A stretch of 34,671 nt of DNA from Gaiellasilicea sp038324115 (lineage in GTDB: Bacteria; Actinomycetota; Thermoleophilia; Gaiellales; Gaiellaceae), in the NCBI GenBank assembly GCA_038324115.1, contig JBBQHQ010000008.1, positions 1 through 34,671 on the forward strand. The letters are read 5' to 3'. A program made the translations under genes and the position numbers. This document shows, in pieces, positions 24,411 to 31,508 of the stretch. Numbering within the stretch: position 1 is the first letter of the stretch; each line of letters starts with the position of its first letter. The notes beneath the pieces were generated by a model. It did not search any database. It had not been told where the DNA came from and worked only from the letters and a program-made list of their open reading frames with translations.

Positions 24411-24982
24411 CCGGCGGCCGGCCCGAGCGTGTCCACGACCGCCTCGGCGATCACCTTGAGCGGGCGCCCCGAGACCTGGCTCGCGCGGCGGAGCCGGTCG
24501 AACGCGTCCGCCTCGCTGAGACCCTCCTTCTCCATCAGCAATCCCTTCGCCCGCTCGATCGCCTTGCGGGCCGTCAGCGCCTCGGCCAGCGACTCGGCCT
24601 CCTCGCGCAGCGCGCTCAGCTCATCGTGTCGGACCCGGGCCGTCTCGATCGCCGGCAACAGGTCGGTCTCGCGAAACGGCTTGACGAGGTAGCCGAAGAC
24701 GCCCGCCTCGACCGCGCGCGAGACGAGCTCGCGCTCGGCGTAGGCCGTCACCATCACGATCGGGATCGGCCGCTCTTCCAGGATCCGGCGCGCTGCTTCG
24801 ATCCCGTCCAGGTTCGGCATCTTCACGTCGAGGATCGCGAGGTCGGGCTGTTCCGAGCGGGCGAGCGCGACCGCCTCCTCCCCGTCCCGCGCCTCGGCGC
24901 AGACCTCGAAGCCGGCGGTCTCGAGCAACGAGCGCAGATCCATCCGGATGATCGACTCGTCCTCGGCGATCAGGATTCTCAT
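24407..24982 (-). CDS. ANTAR-domain response regulator (PdtaR/EutV-like RNA-binding antiterminator)
   Basis: A 191-residue regulator. The receiver domain (1-118) has Glu7/Asp8 (LIAEDES), phosphoacceptor Asp52 (LAILDVKMPNLDG), Thr79 and Lys101 (YLVKPFRETD). A short coiled coil leads to an ANTAR domain (about 135-187) with AIERAKGLLMEKEGLSE and FDRLRRASQVSGRPLKVIAEAVV. ANTAR domains bind tandem RNA hairpins and prevent transcription termination. The organisation and length match mycobacterial PdtaR, and the HisKA_2 kinase two genes upstream matches PdtaS. ATG at 24982 overlaps the Nudix stop by 4 bp. A candidate RNA target, the PII-amt leader at 32948-33018, is described separately. Confidence 0.94.
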   Translation of the reverse strand: MRILIAEDESIIRMDLRSLLETAGFEVCAEARDGEEAVALARSEQPDLAILDVKMPNLDGIEAARRILEERPIPIVMVTAYAERELVSRAVEAGVFGYLVKPFRETDLLPAIETARVRHDELSALREEAESLAEALTARKAIERAKGLLMEKEGLSEADAFDRLRRASQVSGRPLKVIAEAVVDTLGPAAG

Positions 24983-25383
24983 CCGAGGCTCCTGAGGACG
25001 TCCTTCGGCTCGGGCCAGTGGAGCAGCTCGACCGCGTCGGGGAGCGAGCACCAGCGGTGCTCGTCGTGCTCCCAGTCGAGCACGGGCTCCCACCCGGGCG
25101 GCGCGTCGACGAGATAGCAGGCGACCTCGACCGGTGCCTGCCCGGCGCTGAACCGCGGCTCCCAGGACTCGGGGAGGTACGAGAACGCCTGCTCGAGCCG
25201 CACGGGGGTTGCGCGGAGGCCGGTCTCCTCGAGCAGCTCGCGCGCCGACGCTGTGTCGGGCTCCTCGCCCGGCTCGACCCCTCCTGCGACCGCGTGCCAG
25301 TAGCCTCCCTGCCGCTCGGAGCGGCGCAGCACGAGATAGGACTCCTCGCGGCGCACGAAGACAAGGACCTCGTGCGTCCTCAT
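24979..25383 (-). CDS. Nudix hydrolase
   Basis: A 134-residue Nudix enzyme that cleaves a nucleoside diphosphate linked to another moiety. The Nudix box (GX5EX7REUXEEXGU) begins at VEPGEEPDTASARELLEE, in residues about 35-57, with the catalytic RELLEETG core. The beginning (HEVLVFVRREESYLVLRR) and the aromatic-rich C-terminal part (FSYLPESWEPRFSAGQ, YWHAVAGG) suggest a substrate of the dinucleoside-polyphosphate or dihydroneopterin-triphosphate type, but this is not decisive. It is wedged between the HisKA_2 kinase and the ANTAR regulator with 4-bp overlaps on both sides, so it is co-expressed with the signalling pair. A role in the pathway's signal is possible but unproven. Confidence 0.9.
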   Translation of the reverse strand: MRTHEVLVFVRREESYLVLRRSERQGGYWHAVAGGVEPGEEPDTASARELLEETGLRATPVRLEQAFSYLPESWEPRFSAGQAPVEVACYLVDAPPGWEPVLDWEHDEHRWCSLPDAVELLHWPEPKDVLRSLG

Positions 25384-26783
25384 CCCGGGAACACCACCTC
25401 GGCCCAGAGGCCGCCCTCGCTGCGGAGCTCCAGCGTCCCGCGGAGCTCGTCTCGGACGAGGGCCTCGACGATCGAGAGGCCGGTGCCGCTCGCGCTCCCG
25501 TTCAGGCCGGGGCCGTCGTCGGCGATCGAGAGGACGACGTCCTCGCCCCGGGCCTGGAGGCCGATCCGGATCGCGGCGCCCCCGTGCTCGAGCGCGTTCT
25601 GGAAGAGCTCGGTGAAGACGAGGGCGAGCGCGGTCGCGCGCTGGCCGGCAAGAGAGACCGACCCGAGCTCCGCCTCGACCGTCTTCCCGGCGACCAGCCC
25701 CTGGACGAGCATCGCCCGGAGCCGGTCGATCAGCTCGCCGAGGTCGACGTCGTCCTCCCGGTGCTCGGTCAGGACCTCGTGGACGGCGGCGATCGCGAGG
25801 ATCCGGTTGACGGACTCGTCCAGCGCCTTGCGTGCATCCACGTTCGGGGCGCGCGATTGGAGGCGGAGCAACGAGGCGACGGTCTGGAGGTTGTTCTTGA
25901 CCCGGTGGTGGATCTCCTGGGCGATCACGCCGCGCATGACCGCGCGGCCGTGCTCGAGAGCGACGGCGGCGTGGTGGGCGACCGCCTCGAGCAGCTGCTG
26001 GTCGTCCTCGGTGAAGGGCGTATCGCGGTCGACGACGAGCTCGCCGATCTGGCGGCGCTTCCAGCGCAGGGGCAGGCGGACGGCGTGCTTCCCGGGCCGC
26101 CCCTCGGGCCAGGCGATGTTCCCGTCCTCGAGCACGAGCGCGGCGCCGGTCGCCCCGACGGCGGTCATCGTCGTCCCGACGATCGCCTCCAGCGACTCCT
26201 CGAGGTAGAGCGACTCGGAGACGGCCTCCGAGATCTTGGCGAGCGACTCGAGCTCGTGGACGCGGCGCTGCGCCTCGGAGTAGAGCTTCGCGTGCTCGAT
26301 CGACTGGGCGACCTGGGAGGCGATCGCGACCAGGAGGTCGATCTCGGCATCCGTATACTCGCGCGGCTCGCGGGTCCGGACGTTCAGGGCGCCTTCGAGC
26401 TTCTCGCGGGCGAGGATCGGAACGCCGAGGATGGACGAGTACTCGTCCTCCTGCACGTTGGGGAAGCGCTTGAAGCGCGGGTCGAGGTGGGCCCGCTCGG
26501 CGATCGCGATCGGGGCGCGTGCGGCCGCGGCGGCGCCGGTAATCCCCTCGCCGAGCCGCATCCGGGGGCGCCGCGTCATCTCCTCGACGCTCGTCCCGTG
26601 GGTGGCGCGGAGCACGAGCTCGTCGGCGCGCTCGTCGTAGAGATACACGAAGCAGGCGTCGGCGTGGAGGGCGTCTGCGACTTTGCTCGCGACGAGGCCG
26701 AGCACCTCCTCGAGGTCGAGCGTCGAGTTGACGGCGGCGATCGTCTCCGTGAGCAGATTGAGGTGCCGGGCGGAGACGTCCAC
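25380..26783 (-). CDS. Soluble GAF-GAF-HisKA_2 sensor histidine kinase (PdtaS-like)
   Basis: A 467-residue cytoplasmic kinase without membrane helices. GAF 1 is at about residues 15-165 (MRLGEGITGAAAAARAPIAI, YSSILGVPILAREKLEGAL). A second, shorter GAF-like region is at about 180-280. HisKA_2 has IAQEIHHRVKNNLQTVASLL with probable phosphoacceptor His293. The HATPase contains ALALVFTELFQNALEHG and DDGPGLNGSASGTGLSIVEAL. This family usually partners ANTAR regulators (mycobacterial PdtaS/PdtaR, EutW/EutV), and one is encoded two genes downstream. The start is GTG at 26783. Direct repeats directly upstream may be an operator. Confidence 0.94.
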   Translation of the reverse strand: MDVSARHLNLLTETIAAVNSTLDLEEVLGLVASKVADALHADACFVYLYDERADELVLRATHGTSVEEMTRRPRMRLGEGITGAAAAARAPIAIAERAHLDPRFKRFPNVQEDEYSSILGVPILAREKLEGALNVRTREPREYTDAEIDLLVAIASQVAQSIEHAKLYSEAQRRVHELESLAKISEAVSESLYLEESLEAIVGTTMTAVGATGAALVLEDGNIAWPEGRPGKHAVRLPLRWKRRQIGELVVDRDTPFTEDDQQLLEAVAHHAAVALEHGRAVMRGVIAQEIHHRVKNNLQTVASLLRLQSRAPNVDARKALDESVNRILAIAAVHEVLTEHREDDVDLGELIDRLRAMLVQGLVAGKTVEAELGSVSLAGQRATALALVFTELFQNALEHGGAAIRIGLQARGEDVVLSIADDGPGLNGSASGTGLSIVEALVRDELRGTLELRSEGGLWAEVVFPG

Positions 26784-26813
26784 AGGTCCTAGTCTAGGAG
26801 GCGACAGGTCCTA
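26782..26813. promoter_or_regulatory. Direct repeat ACAGGTCCTA x2 plus an 11-bp palindrome in a divergent promoter region
   Basis: ACAGGTCCTA occurs at 26782-26791 and again at 26804-26813, exactly 22 bp apart, which is about two helical turns. Between them CCTAGTCTAGG (26788-26798) is a perfect palindrome with one central base. A third partial copy, AGTCCTTA, follows at 26819-26826. The array lies at the start of the HisKA_2 kinase and 60-90 bp upstream of the PRC-barrel-like gene. It could bind a regulator controlling one or both genes. Confidence 0.5.
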
Positions 26814-26873
26814 ACAAAGTCCTTACTTCAAGCGAGGGAGAAACTTCACGGACGGGGAATACGTTCTCTGTAC

Positions 26874-27125
26874 ATGAGCTCCGTCGCCTTCGACCTCCGT
26901 AACGCCAAGGGCTTCCTCGTCGCCGACTCGCGCGGCCGGGTGCTCGGGACGGTGGAGGCTCCGATGTACGGCACGCAGCCCGATGTCCCGGATGCGCTCG
27001 CGGTCCGTTCCGGCTTCATGCGCGGCCGCCGGCTCGTCCCCGCCGACGCGATCGGCGAGATCGACGAAGGCACCCGCGTGATCGGCCTCAGCGTCCTGCG
27101 CGAGTCGATCCGCAAGTTCCTCTAG
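26874..27125 (+). CDS. Small PRC-barrel-like protein
   Basis: An 83-residue protein reading as a single small beta barrel: FDLRNAKGFLVADSRGRVLG, TVEAPMYGTQPDVPDALAV, GFMRGRRLVPADAIGEI, then VIGLSVLRESIRKFL. The pattern (a strand, a DxxGRVLGTVE turn, and a later RRLVPADAI strand) resembles PRC-barrel domains, which occur in rRNA maturation factors and in soluble regulators of unknown function. The identification is by pattern only. ATG at 26874 lies in a GC-poor stretch beginning near 26810, which is probably its promoter region. It converges on glnA, with paired palindromes in the gap. Confidence 0.7.
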   Translation: MSSVAFDLRNAKGFLVADSRGRVLGTVEAPMYGTQPDVPDALAVRSGFMRGRRLVPADAIGEIDEGTRVIGLSVLRESIRKFL

Positions 27126-27169
27126 GCCCAGCGGCCCTTCCCCTTCACCCTGTCCACCGCGGCCATTGG

Positions 27170-27350
27170 CCGAGGCTTTAAGCCTCGGACGTGTCCCGGA
27201 ACGACCACGGGCTCCCCTGAGAGAGCCCGCGATCGGCCGTCAGTTGAGGCCACAGGCGCTCGCCTTGGCCCGCAACCCTGCCGTACAGTCTGAACCTCTC
27301 CCCACCGGGTGTCCAGCGGGGACAACGTCCGAGGCTTTAAGCCTCGGACG
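27170..27350. repeat. Paired CCGAGGC palindromes with an internal hairpin, between convergent genes
   Basis: Copy 1 at 27170-27188 has 9-base arms (CCGAGGCTT) around a central T. Copy 2 at 27326-27350 has 12-base arms (CGTCCGAGGCTT) around a central T. The two share 22 identical bases starting at 27170 and 27329. Between them CGGGCTC (27208-27214) pairs with GAGCCCG (27223-27229). The element fills the gap between the convergent PRC-barrel-like gene and glnA, so a bidirectional terminator role is natural, though neither palindrome is followed by a U-tract. A genome-wide interspersed repeat is the alternative. Nothing else is visible in 27126-27369. Confidence 0.85.
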
Positions 27351-27369
27351 CGGCCCGCGCGGACGGTCG

Positions 27370-28734
27370 CTAGAGGACCGGGAGGTAGCGGTCGAGCTCC
27401 CACTGGGTCAGCTGGATCCGGTAGTCGTCCCACTCCTTGCGCTTCAGCTCGACGTAGCGGGAGTGAATGTGGTCGCCGAGCGCCCGCTGCATCAGCTCGG
27501 AGGTCGCGAGCTCCTCGATCGCCTCGCCGAGCGTCCCGGGCAACGCCACGATCCCGCGCTCGTCCCGTTCCGCCGGCGAGAGGTGGTAGAGATTCGAGTC
27601 CATCGCTTCCTCGAGCTCGTAACCCTTCTCGATCCCCTCGAGACCCGCGTGGAGGAGTGCCGCGAAGGTCAGGTAGGGGTTGCAGGCAGGGTCGGGGCAG
27701 CGGATCTCGGCCCGCGTCGCCTGCTCGGAGCCCGGCTTGTAGAGCGGGATCCGGATCAGGGCAGAACGGTTGCGCTGCGACCAGGCCACGTAAACGGGCG
27801 CCTCGTAACCAGGCACGAGCCGCTTGTACGAGTTGACCCACTGCGCGAAGACGGCGGAGAGCTCCCGCGCGTGCCGGAGCAACCCCGCGATGAACGCCTT
27901 CGCCGTCGGCGAGAGGTGATGGTGGTCGGCGGCGTCGAAGAACATGTTCCGGCCGTCTTTGAAGAGCGACATGTGGGTATGCATCCCCGAGCCGTTCTCG
28001 CCGAAGAGCGGCTTCGGCATGAACGTCGCGTAGACGCCGTTCTTGGCTGCGATCTCCTTGACGATCAGCCGGTAGGTGATCGTCGCGTCCGCCATCTGGA
28101 GCGCCGGCGCGTAGCGCATGTCGATCTCGTGCTGCGACGGCGCCACCTCGTGATGGTGGTACTCGATCGGGATCCCGACCGACTCGAGCGCCTTGATCGT
28201 CTCGTTCCGCAGTTCCGTCGCGGCGTCGAGCGCGGTCATCGCGAAGTAGCCGCCCTCGTCGAGGGTCTCGGTGCCCTTGTTGTCCTTGAAGAGGAAGTAC
28301 TCGAGCTCGGGGCCGATGTTGAACGTGTCGAAGCCCATCGCGTGCATCCGCTCGAGCGCCTTGCGGAGCATGAAGCGCGGGTCGCCGTCGTACGGCGTCC
28401 CGTCCGGGCGGACGATGTCGCAGATCATCCGGCCGACGATCGCCTCTCCCTCACGTGCCGGCATCAGGGCGAACGTGGTCGGATCGGGGATCGCGACCAT
28501 GTCCGACTCCTCGATCGCGTTGAAGCCGGTGATCGACGAGCCGTCGAAGCCCATCCCGTCGTCGAGCGCGGCCCCGATCTCCTTCGGGGTGATCGCGAAG
28601 CTCTTCAGGTGCCCCTCGAGGTCGGTGAACCAGAAGAGGACGTACTCGACGCTCTCGTCCTTGATCCGCTTCAAGACCTGCTTGCGGTCGTCCGGGTCCG
28701 ACGTCGCCCGGTGCTTGCTCTCGATCATCGCCAT
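27370..28734 (-). CDS. glnA: Glutamine synthetase type I (GSI-alpha-like)
   Basis: A 454-residue enzyme making glutamine from glutamate, ammonia and ATP. Signatures: MGFDGSSITGFNAIEESDM, FMPKPLFGENGSGMHTHMS, NSYKRLVPGYEAPVYVAWS and NRSALIRIP. Length and the C-terminal EWDDYRIQLTQWELDRYLPVL-type ending match the alpha subtype (Bacillus-like) rather than the longer adenylylated beta subtype; the site region reads SNLYHLSPAER instead of NLYDLPPEE. The residue aligning with Bacillus feedback Arg62 is Ala73 here. ATG at 28734 has a strong GGAGGAG six bases upstream. It follows the GNAT gene by 40 bp and could be co-transcribed with the exporter genes. The TAG stop lies in a CTAG 20 bp beyond the palindrome pair. 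Confidence 0.96.
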   Translation of the reverse strand: MAMIESKHRATSDPDDRKQVLKRIKDESVEYVLFWFTDLEGHLKSFAITPKEIGAALDDGMGFDGSSITGFNAIEESDMVAIPDPTTFALMPAREGEAIVGRMICDIVRPDGTPYDGDPRFMLRKALERMHAMGFDTFNIGPELEYFLFKDNKGTETLDEGGYFAMTALDAATELRNETIKALESVGIPIEYHHHEVAPSQHEIDMRYAPALQMADATITYRLIVKEIAAKNGVYATFMPKPLFGENGSGMHTHMSLFKDGRNMFFDAADHHHLSPTAKAFIAGLLRHARELSAVFAQWVNSYKRLVPGYEAPVYVAWSQRNRSALIRIPLYKPGSEQATRAEIRCPDPACNPYLTFAALLHAGLEGIEKGYELEEAMDSNLYHLSPAERDERGIVALPGTLGEAIEELATSELMQRALGDHIHSRYVELKRKEWDDYRIQLTQWELDRYLPVL

Positions 28735-28774
28735 GCCGCGCTCCTCCGTTGTAACCCCGAAGACAAGCGTGACC

Positions 28775-29668
28775 CTAACCCAGCACCGGCCCCCGGAGGT
28801 GGACCCACTCGAGCCGGGAGCGGTACCCGAGCCGCTCGTTGACGGCGCGCATCGGCGCATTGCCGAGGTCGTTCTGCGTCCGCAGCAGCTCCCAGCCGGC
28901 GGCACGCGCCGCCGCGATCTGGCGGGACTTCAGCGCCTGGGCGATCCCGCGGCCGCGGTAGTCGCGCAGGATCCCGGTCATGTAGTGCGCGAGCACCCCC
29001 GGCACTTCGCGGCCCAGGATGGCGAAGCCGACGACCCGCCCGTCCGCGAGCGCGACGAAGCTGAGCTCGCGCTCGACGAGCGGGCCCAGGTTCCGCCCCC
29101 GCCAGCGCTCGATGTCCCCCGTCACCATCGGCACCGGGGCCGGGATGTCCGCGTCCGCTTCGAGGGCGACCGCGTACGCGCCATCCTCGTGCTCCACGGT
29201 CAGCGGCACGAGCTCGACCCCCTCCGGAGCCTCGAGCGGTGGGTCGGCCTCAGCCAGTTCCAGCTCCACATCCTGCATCCGCCCGACCTCCACGAAGCCG
29301 TGCCGCCCCAGGAAGCCGAGCATGTCGGAGGTCGTCGCGGCCGTCACGGCGTAGAGCGACGTGCAGCCGCGCTCCTGGAAGTGATCCGAGCCGTGGCGCA
29401 GGAGCGTTGTCCCGTGCCCCTGGCGCCGGTACTCGGCGAGCGTGCGAATGCTCAGGTACGCGGTCTCGGTGGAGGGGTCGCTCCAGAGGAAGGTGGCGAA
29501 CGCGCAGCCGACCGGGACGCCGTCGTCGTAGAGAAGGACGTCGATCCGCGCCGGCTTGGCGTGCTCCTCGTCGAACCCCTCGCGGGTCATCCGGTTCTCC
29601 GGATCGACAGAGGAGCGGATCGCCAGGAACTCGGCGATCTGCTCCTCTGTTTCGACGGCGACGATCAT
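28775..29668 (-). CDS. Tandem GNAT N-acetyltransferase
   Basis: A 297-residue protein with two GNAT folds in a row. The N-terminal copy (about 1-150) has VPVGCAFATFLWSD, acetyl-CoA loop EYRRQGHGTTLLRHG and FLGRHGFVEVGRM. The C-terminal copy (about 150-297) has VVGFAILGREVPGVLAHYMTG, loop RDYRGRGIAQALKSRQI and the classic NDLGNAPMRAVNERLGY. Both copies retain the CoA-binding (R/Q)xxGxG pattern, so both could be active. Substrate unknown. ATG at 29668 overlaps the ABC permease stop by 4 bp, suggesting that modification and export belong to the same pathway, for example self-protection against or modification of a small molecule. Confidence 0.9.
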   Translation of the reverse strand: MIVAVETEEQIAEFLAIRSSVDPENRMTREGFDEEHAKPARIDVLLYDDGVPVGCAFATFLWSDPSTETAYLSIRTLAEYRRQGHGTTLLRHGSDHFQERGCTSLYAVTAATTSDMLGFLGRHGFVEVGRMQDVELELAEADPPLEAPEGVELVPLTVEHEDGAYAVALEADADIPAPVPMVTGDIERWRGRNLGPLVERELSFVALADGRVVGFAILGREVPGVLAHYMTGILRDYRGRGIAQALKSRQIAAARAAGWELLRTQNDLGNAPMRAVNERLGYRSRLEWVHLRGPVLG

Positions 29669-30564
29669 CCCGACCGCTTCAGCTTCCCGTGCTTCTTCGC
29701 GTACACCTCGCCCCGGTTGAAGATCCAGAGCCCGAGCGGGATGCAGATCGTGCCGATCACGAGCAGCGGCCAGACGTCCGCCCACTGCACGCCCCGCCCC
29801 TCCAGGATCGAGCCGCGGATCCCGCGGAGCGCGTAGGTCGCCGGCGAGATCTTCGCGATCCACTCCATCCAGGTCGGGAGCACGCTGACCGGGTAGTAGA
29901 CGCCCGACACGACGAGCAGCATCCCCTGCGCGACGAAGCCGAGCTGCGCCCCCTTCTCGGGCGAGATCAGCGGCAGCACCGCTGTCATCATCCCGATCCC
30001 GAAGAACGAGACCGAGGCGACGATCAGGATGAAGAGCGCCGCGACGAAGTCCGCCTTCGGCATCGTGAGCGAGAAGAAGACCGCGACCGCGAGGAAGAGC
30101 AGCATCGCCCGCACGAGCCCGTAGAGGATCGCGAAGACGCCGCTCCCGGCGAGGTGCATCGCCCGCGAGAGCGGGGCCATGAACGTGTACTCGATCGTCC
30201 CCTCCCAGCGCTCCCAGGCGACCGTCTCCGTCAGGAACTCGAAGATGATCCCGAGGTAGGCCCAGACGACGGCGCCGATCAGCAGCGTCGTCGTCGCCCG
30301 GTTGACGTCGAGGATGGCGGTTCCGCTCGCCTCGAAGCCCTTGGCGATGAAGACGATCGTGAGCGTGTTCGCGACCGTCCAGAGGAAGAACGCGACGTCC
30401 CACCAGATGTAGCGCCTGGTCAGGTAGACGTTCCGCTCCACGACTCCGCCGAGCCCGATCAGCTCGCTGCGCAGGGTGTCTGCTGCTGCTCTCTTCCCCG
30501 CTCTGGCACCGGCAAAGCCGGTGCCGCCGCTCCTGGGCGGCTCCGTCGAGCCTACGCCGCTCAT
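29665..30564 (-). CDS. ABC-2 type transporter permease
   Basis: A 299-residue membrane protein. A Gly/Ala/Arg-rich cytoplasmic stretch (1-40) precedes about six hydrophobic helices, as in ABC-2 exporters. Recognisable parts are VERNVYLTRRYIWWDVAFFLW, YLGIIFEFLTETVAWERWEGTI-like text (shared with daunorubicin-resistance-type permeases) and GMLLVVSGVYYPVSVLPTWM before ISPATYALRGIRGSI, the usual C-terminal ABC-2 signature. ATG at 30564 overlaps the ATPase stop by 4 bp. Substrate is unknown; drugs, lipids or polysaccharide are typical for the family. Confidence 0.9.
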   Translation of the reverse strand: MSGVGSTEPPRSGGTGFAGARAGKRAAADTLRSELIGLGGVVERNVYLTRRYIWWDVAFFLWTVANTLTIVFIAKGFEASGTAILDVNRATTTLLIGAVVWAYLGIIFEFLTETVAWERWEGTIEYTFMAPLSRAMHLAGSGVFAILYGLVRAMLLFLAVAVFFSLTMPKADFVAALFILIVASVSFFGIGMMTAVLPLISPEKGAQLGFVAQGMLLVVSGVYYPVSVLPTWMEWIAKISPATYALRGIRGSILEGRGVQWADVWPLLVIGTICIPLGLWIFNRGEVYAKKHGKLKRSG

Positions 30565-31406
30565 GCGAACACCTCCCGGTCCTCGTCGTCGTCGTCGTGC
30601 TCGGCCTCGAAGTCGCGCCCGGTCGCGGCGAAGAACGCCTGCTCGAGCGTCTCGACCCCGAAGCGCTGCTTGATCTCGGGCACGGTCTCCAGGAAGAGAA
30701 GCCGGCCGCGGTCGAGCAGGCCGACCCGGTCGGCGAGCGCCTCCGCCTCGGCCATGTCGTGGGTGCAGAGCAGGATCGTCGCGTCGTGCGCCGTCCTGAT
30801 CTCGCGGACGAAGTCCTGCACCTCGAGCTTGGAGCGCGGGTCGAGGCCCGTCGTCGGCTCGTCGAGCAGGAGCAGCACCGGCGAGGTGAGGAGCGCCCGC
30901 GCGAGCGCGACCTTCTGCTGCATCCCGCGCGAGAGGTTCTCCATCGGCTCGCTCCGCCGGTCGGAGGGGAAGCCGACGCGCTCGAGGATCGCCGGGATCT
31001 TCGTCCGGGTCTCCTTGCTCGTCATCCCGTAGAAGCGCGCCGCGTAGCTCAGGTTCTCGGCCGAGCTCATCTTCTTGAAGAACGACGCCTCGACCGAGAC
31101 GCGCGTGACGAGCTGCCGCACCGGGCGCGGGTCGGTGAAGACGTCGTGCCCGAACACGGTCGCGCTGCCCCCGTCGTGCAGGAGCAGGGTCGAGAGCAGC
31201 CGGACCAGCGTCGACTTGCCCGAGCCGTTCTGGCCCAGGATCGCCACGCACTCGCCCCGCTCCATCCGGAACGTGACGCCCTCGAGCGCGGCCCGCTTCT
31301 TGCGCGCGAAGCGGCCGGCCTTCCGGTCGCGGCGCGAGAACTCCTTGCGCAGGTCCCGCACGTCCACGGCGGCCTCTGCGCGAATCGGTTGGACGACCTC
31401 TGACAT
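30561..31406 (-). CDS. ABC transporter ATP-binding protein
   Basis: A 281-residue ATPase that powers the ABC-2 permease encoded next. Walker A is LGQNGSGKSTLVRLL, the signature is NLSRGMQQKVALARALL, Walker B is VLLLLDEPTTGLDP, and the switch histidine is in LLCTHDMAEAEALADRV. The C-terminus ends with a very acidic tail (EAEHDDDDEDREVFA). ATG at 31406 is preceded by GAGGAGG with ideal spacing (5 bases); a longer reading starting at 31451 would lack this. It is the first gene of the exporter-GNAT cluster, and glnA follows further downstream on the same strand. Confidence 0.95.
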   Translation of the reverse strand: MSEVVQPIRAEAAVDVRDLRKEFSRRDRKAGRFARKKRAALEGVTFRMERGECVAILGQNGSGKSTLVRLLSTLLLHDGGSATVFGHDVFTDPRPVRQLVTRVSVEASFFKKMSSAENLSYAARFYGMTSKETRTKIPAILERVGFPSDRRSEPMENLSRGMQQKVALARALLTSPVLLLLDEPTTGLDPRSKLEVQDFVREIRTAHDATILLCTHDMAEAEALADRVGLLDRGRLLFLETVPEIKQRFGVETLEQAFFAATGRDFEAEHDDDDEDREVFA

Positions 31407-31458
31407 CTGAACCTCCTCACTCAACTCCACGTAAACCAAGGCACCACGCACGCGGACC

Positions 31459-31473
31459 CCGCCGGCACGGCGG
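31459..31473 (-). terminator. Short GC hairpin after the MFS gene (weak terminator candidate)
   Basis: CCGCCG (31459-31464) pairs with CGGCGG (31468-31473) around a three-base loop. It lies 36 bases after the MFS stop in the direction of transcription and upstream of the ABC ATPase gene. There is no U-tract, and such stems are frequent by chance at this GC content, so support is weak. Confidence 0.3.
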
Positions 31474-31508
31474 AGCGCGGCAACGGACGTCCTAGATGTG
31501 GAAGAGGT

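Noticed and set aside
27158..27355. Target-site duplication (CGCGGCC on both sides of the paired palindromes)
   Set aside because: A 7-base G/C word is expected by chance at this composition and overlaps the palindrome edge on the right.
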